Positions 61,438 through 64,000 of a DNA stretch of 64,000 nt are shown in pieces (position 1 is the stretch's first letter; the number at the start of each line of letters is the position of its first letter). The position numbers were made by a program, and so were the translations under genes. The notes beneath the pieces were generated by a model. It ran no database searches and was not told the DNA's origin. It saw only the letters and a list, made by a program, of their open reading frames with translations. Source of the DNA: Streptomyces regalis (GTDB lineage Bacteria > Actinomycetota > Actinomycetes > Streptomycetales > Streptomycetaceae); NCBI RefSeq assembly GCF_001509475.1, contig NZ_LLZG01000354.1:1-64000 (forward strand), in the 5' to 3' direction.

Positions 61438-62868
61438 ATGGCATCCGAGCAGAGTTCCGGGCAGAAGGCGGTGGCGGGGCCCGGGCGGCCGTCGGTGACA
61501 GTCAGGTTCGTCCAGTTCGTTCCGCTCGGCGCGGTGGTCGTCATGCTGCTCGACTGCGCCACCGACTTCTTCCCCGACGACCCCGTCGAGTCGGTCGTCG
61601 GGATCGTGACGCCCGCCCGACTCGCCCTGATCCTCGGACTGTTGGCCCTCATCGCCCCCGTGCCGGGACGGGCGCGGGCGCTGCTGCGGGACTTCCGGAC
61701 GCGGCTGGATCTGCCCATCGGGCTGCTGGTCGCGGCCGGGGCCGTGGCGACGTACGGCGGCGGGCATGCCACGGCGCCGTTGCGCGGGCTGCTGACCGTC
61801 ATCGGCTGCTACTACCTGGTCGTCGGGTTGCGCCGCACGCAGCCCGAATCATGGCGGGCCATCGGCATCATCGCACTGGCCGGAGTCACCGCGGCCGCCA
61901 CGAGTGCCTTCTCCCAGGTGACCAACGAGACCCCGACCGGCTTCTGCCGGACCGGGCTGCTCACCGACGTCGCCTGCGACGCGGCCGGTGACGGCGTCCT
62001 CATCCGCGCCACCGGCACCTTCGCCAACCCCAACCTGCTGGCCGCCTTCCTCGTCCTGCTGCTGCCGTTCGCGCTGCTCGCCGCCGTGTGTGTGGACGAG
62101 CGGACGGCCCGTACGGCGATCGTCGTGCTCGTGGTCGTCGGATACGGGGCCCTGCTGACCACCTTCTCGCGTGCCGGGTACGTCGCCGGTGCCGCCGGGC
62201 TGCTCCTGCTCGGCGGTGCCTACTGGCTCGCGCCCCGGCTCGCCGACCGGGCGCAGCGCCGGCTGTTCGCCGGGCTGGGTGCGCTGGCCCTGCTCGCCGC
62301 GGCCGGCGTCATCTGGGCCGTGTCCCGGGCGGGGAACTCGCTGGGGGTACGGGGCCAGGCCTGGGAGGCGGCGCTCTCGCTGTCCGCCGACAACCCCCTG
62401 GGCGTCGGGCTCGGCCGCTCCGGCGCCGTCATATCCGCCACCGCGCCCGGCGACCGCACCTTCGTCCACGCCCACAACCTCTGGCTCAACTGGCTGGTCG
62501 AGGCCGGCCCGCTCGGACTCCTCGCCATGACCGCGGTGGCCGTGATCGCCTGGTTCTCCGCGGCCCGCGCCGCCCGTGCGAAGTCGGTCATCGGCACGGT
62601 CGGGCTCGCTGCGCTGAGCGGGTTCTTCCTGATGAGCATGCTGGACCATCCAGCAAACCTGGACCGGATCGATGTGCTGTTCTGGTGCGTGCTCGCGGTG
62701 GTCATGGCCGAGGCTCCGGCCACGTGGCGGCGCCGCCCGGGCGCCGCCCCCGCCCCTGTCCCGGCCCAGCTCAAGCGCCCGCGGCACGGGCCACAACGCG
62801 TCGGCGTAACCACAGCGCAGGTCCCCGCCGGCCCTTCATTCAGGCAACTCTCCGGACACCCTGCGTAA
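61438..62868 (+). CDS. O-antigen ligase/Wzy-like membrane protein, 476 aa
   Basis: There are about 11 hydrophobic segments. The large loop and the motif FVHAHNLWLNWLVEAGPLGL are typical of the Wzy_C/O-antigen ligase family, which joins or polymerises lipid-linked glycans. In Streptomyces this may act on teichoic or other envelope sugars. Features like SWRAIGIIALAGVTAAATSA and GVGLGRSGAVISAT frame the domain. The tail (last 60 residues) is Pro/Arg-rich. The start ATG at 61438 has only a weak ribosome site. It is downstream of afsS but beyond its terminator. Confidence 0.82.
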   Translation: MASEQSSGQKAVAGPGRPSVTVRFVQFVPLGAVVVMLLDCATDFFPDDPVESVVGIVTPARLALILGLLALIAPVPGRARALLRDFRTRLDLPIGLLVAAGAVATYGGGHATAPLRGLLTVIGCYYLVVGLRRTQPESWRAIGIIALAGVTAAATSAFSQVTNETPTGFCRTGLLTDVACDAAGDGVLIRATGTFANPNLLAAFLVLLLPFALLAAVCVDERTARTAIVVLVVVGYGALLTTFSRAGYVAGAAGLLLLGGAYWLAPRLADRAQRRLFAGLGALALLAAAGVIWAVSRAGNSLGVRGQAWEAALSLSADNPLGVGLGRSGAVISATAPGDRTFVHAHNLWLNWLVEAGPLGLLAMTAVAVIAWFSAARAARAKSVIGTVGLAALSGFFLMSMLDHPANLDRIDVLFWCVLAVVMAEAPATWRRRPGAAPAPVPAQLKRPRHGPQRVGVTTAQVPAGPSFRQLSGHPA

Positions 62869-62924
62869 TCGGCCACCGCTGCCGTACCGTTGGCCCTGCA
62901 CGGCCCACGGAAGGATCACGGACG

Positions 62925-63284
62925 ATGACCGCACAGCCCTTCGAGCCCGACGGGCCGCTTGTCCCCCGGCCGGAGCGGACACCCGCCGCCCTGCGGATCG
63001 CGCTGGCGCAGGTCGCCCCCCATCGGCTTGCCGAGATGGAGCGACAGAAGGACGAGGCCATCGCCGTGGCCGCGCGGACAGCCAGCCTCGGTCCGATCGT
63101 GCAGTTCCTGGAGGCATGGGCCGTCGTAGTGGAGGTCGCCAGGAACCCGGCCACAGCCGCCCGGCTCCGGGCCGCCGAGTACACGGCACAGATCGTCGAC
63201 CGTGAGGACCCCGCCTGGCGGGCGGCCATGGACGAGATCCGTATCCTCCACACCGATGCCCGGGAGTCCCTGAACCGTGACTGA
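62925..63284 (+). CDS. DUF6247-like small protein, 119 aa
   Basis: It is a paralogue of the protein at 20642-20989: RTPAALRIALAQVAPHRLAE, GPIVQFLEAWAVVVEVARNP and ARLRAAEYTAQIVD. It is helical and cytoplasmic. Its stop overlaps the next gene's GTG by 8 bp, suggesting coupled expression with the 89-aa toxin-like protein, as in antitoxin-toxin pairs. The function is unproven. Confidence 0.77.
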   Translation: MTAQPFEPDGPLVPRPERTPAALRIALAQVAPHRLAEMERQKDEAIAVAARTASLGPIVQFLEAWAVVVEVARNPATAARLRAAEYTAQIVDREDPAWRAAMDEIRILHTDARESLNRD

Positions 63285-63546
63285 CTGGCGCTGGGAATAC
63301 GACCCGGACGAAAGCCACGTCATTGGTGGTCCCACACCGGCACCGCCCGCATTCGTGGCGGAGGTCGAAAAGCGAGCCGACGAGATCGTCCGGGCAGCCG
63401 AAGTGCTCTACCTGACTGGATCGGCGTACCAAGGCGTGGGTGAAGGCGTTCAGACCGCTTACGTGCCCGGCGGCATGTTCCTCTACCTGACCGTCCCCCG
63501 GCACGAGAGCGTCTACATCCTCCAAGTCACCGCCTGGCCCAGCTGA
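63277..63546 (+). CDS. Small RelE-like protein, possible toxin partner, 89 aa
   Basis: It starts TDWRWEYDPDESHVIGG, a pattern I know from small Streptomyces genes next to DUF6247-like ones, then AEVEKRADEIVRAAEVLYLT and a C-terminal strand pair (GGMFLYLTVPRHESVYIL). No catalytic residue is certain. The GTG at 63277 overlaps the upstream gene. It ends 4 nt before the convergent acyl-CoA ligase stop codon. A toxin role is a hypothesis from size and coupling. Confidence 0.65.
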   Translation: MTDWRWEYDPDESHVIGGPTPAPPAFVAEVEKRADEIVRAAEVLYLTGSAYQGVGEGVQTAYVPGGMFLYLTVPRHESVYILQVTAWPS

Positions 63547-63550
63547 ATCT

Positions 63551-64000
63551 TCATCGCCGCCCCCGCAACTCCCCCTTCACCACCTTCCCGCTCGCGTTCC
63601 GCGGCAGCTCCCCCAAGAACTCCACCGCGCGCGGCACCTTGTAGTTCGCCATCTCCCGCCGCGCCCAGGCGATCAGGTCGTCCCCGGTCAGTACCGCACC
63701 CGGCCGCCGCACCACGTACGCCTTGCCGACCTCGCCCAACCGCGCATCCGGTACGCCGATCACCGCCACGTCCGCCACATCGGGATGCAGGCCGAGCAAC
63801 TGCTCTATCTCCGCCGGGTACGCGTTGAAGCCGCCGACGATGAACATGTCCTTGATGCGGTCGGTGATGCGCAGGTTGCCCGCCTCGTCCAGGACGCCCA
63901 CATCGCCGGTCCGGAGCCAACCGTCCTGAGTCAGTACCTCCGCCGTCGCCGCCTCGTCCTCGTAGTAGCCGCGCATGACGTTGAAACCCCGCACCAGGAC
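63551..64000 (-). CDS. Acyl-CoA ligase (AMP-binding, FadD3-like), C-terminal part
   Basis: The frame is open through the right edge, so only about 150 C-terminal codons are seen. [20 protein letters not shown] and [20 protein letters not shown] give the adenylate-forming motifs A8-A10, and [14 protein letters not shown] holds the catalytic Lys. The [18 protein letters not shown] segment resembles FadD3/FadD17-type ligases of steroid and fatty-acid catabolism. The N-terminal part is outside the window. It may belong to the catabolic block further left, but no operator is visible. Confidence 0.9.
   Translation of the reverse strand, partial: VLVRGFNVMRGYYEDEAATAEVLTQDGWLRTGDVGVLDEAGNLRITDRIKDMFIVGGFNAYPAEIEQLLGLHPDVADVAVIGVPDARLGEVGKAYVVRRPGAVLTGDDLIAWARREMANYKVPRAVEFLGELPRNASGKVVKGELRGRR

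Overview
The window is high-GC actinobacterial DNA and is almost certainly Streptomyces chromosome. The evidence is the codon use, frequent GTG/TTG starts, ATGA/GTGA gene overlaps, WhiJ-like XRE/DUF397 pairs, and an afsR gene (57921-60884) followed by its small partner afsS (61079-61249). About 60 genes are recognisable. No rRNA, tRNA, CRISPR array or transposase was seen. All calls come from reading the sequence and translations by eye; no database search was run.

Layout. 0-10 kb: a partial hypothetical gene behind an 11-bp iterated repeat, a small secreted protein, an SRPBCC protein, a LuxR-type two-component pair, a MaoC remnant, an MFS transporter divergent from a winged-helix regulator, glutathione peroxidase, a MerR regulator with its promoter, a DUF397/XRE pair and a GPP34 protein. 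10-20.5 kb: a D-Ala-D-Ala carboxypeptidase whose acidic N-terminal repeat carries a frameshift, a polytopic membrane protein, a divergent hypothetical/SDR pair, a Na+/solute symporter and an ADP-ribosylglycohydrolase-fold protein. 20.6-29.3 kb: regulatory and accessory genes (DUF6247-like, HTH, RsbW-like kinase/XRE/DUF397 module, NTPase-TPR, XRE-TPR regulator divergent from a 146-aa protein, methyltransferase). 29.4-42.1 kb: membrane and pentapeptide proteins, fbiC (coenzyme F420 precursor FO synthase), an LLM oxidoreductase, a CehA-type metallohydrolase, a secreted protein and an ABC/FtsX exporter. 42.2-47.7 kb: small toxin/antitoxin-like genes, a second kinase/XRE/DUF397 module, a nuclease-fold hydrolase, a Ddn-like protein and a MazF-type module beside a hydrolase remnant. 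47.7-57.7 kb: a catabolic block (ALDH, D-aminoacylase-type and COG2159-type amidohydrolases, two LLM monooxygenases, an SDR), interrupted by two related secreted proteins and an atypical LuxR regulator. 57.9-64 kb: afsR-afsS, an O-antigen-ligase-like protein, a DUF6247-like pair and the end of an acyl-CoA ligase gene.

How the genes fit together. The palindrome CTGACG-N3-CGTCAG occurs in front of four transcription units (16.4, 52.1, 53.1 and 57.8 kb) that encode SDRs, LLM monooxygenases and an amidohydrolase. This suggests one regulon, probably under a TetR-type repressor that is not in the window, controlling a catabolic pathway of unknown substrate. FbiC supplies the deazaflavin of F420, and several putative F420 users (three LLM enzymes and a Ddn-like protein) lie in the window. 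afsR-afsS is the classical secondary-metabolism switch; an 11-bp direct repeat resembling the overlapping AfsR/PhoP site lies upstream of afsS, and afsS also has a strong leader hairpin.

Another recurring structural theme is short tandem duplication exactly at stop codons, seen at several unrelated genes.
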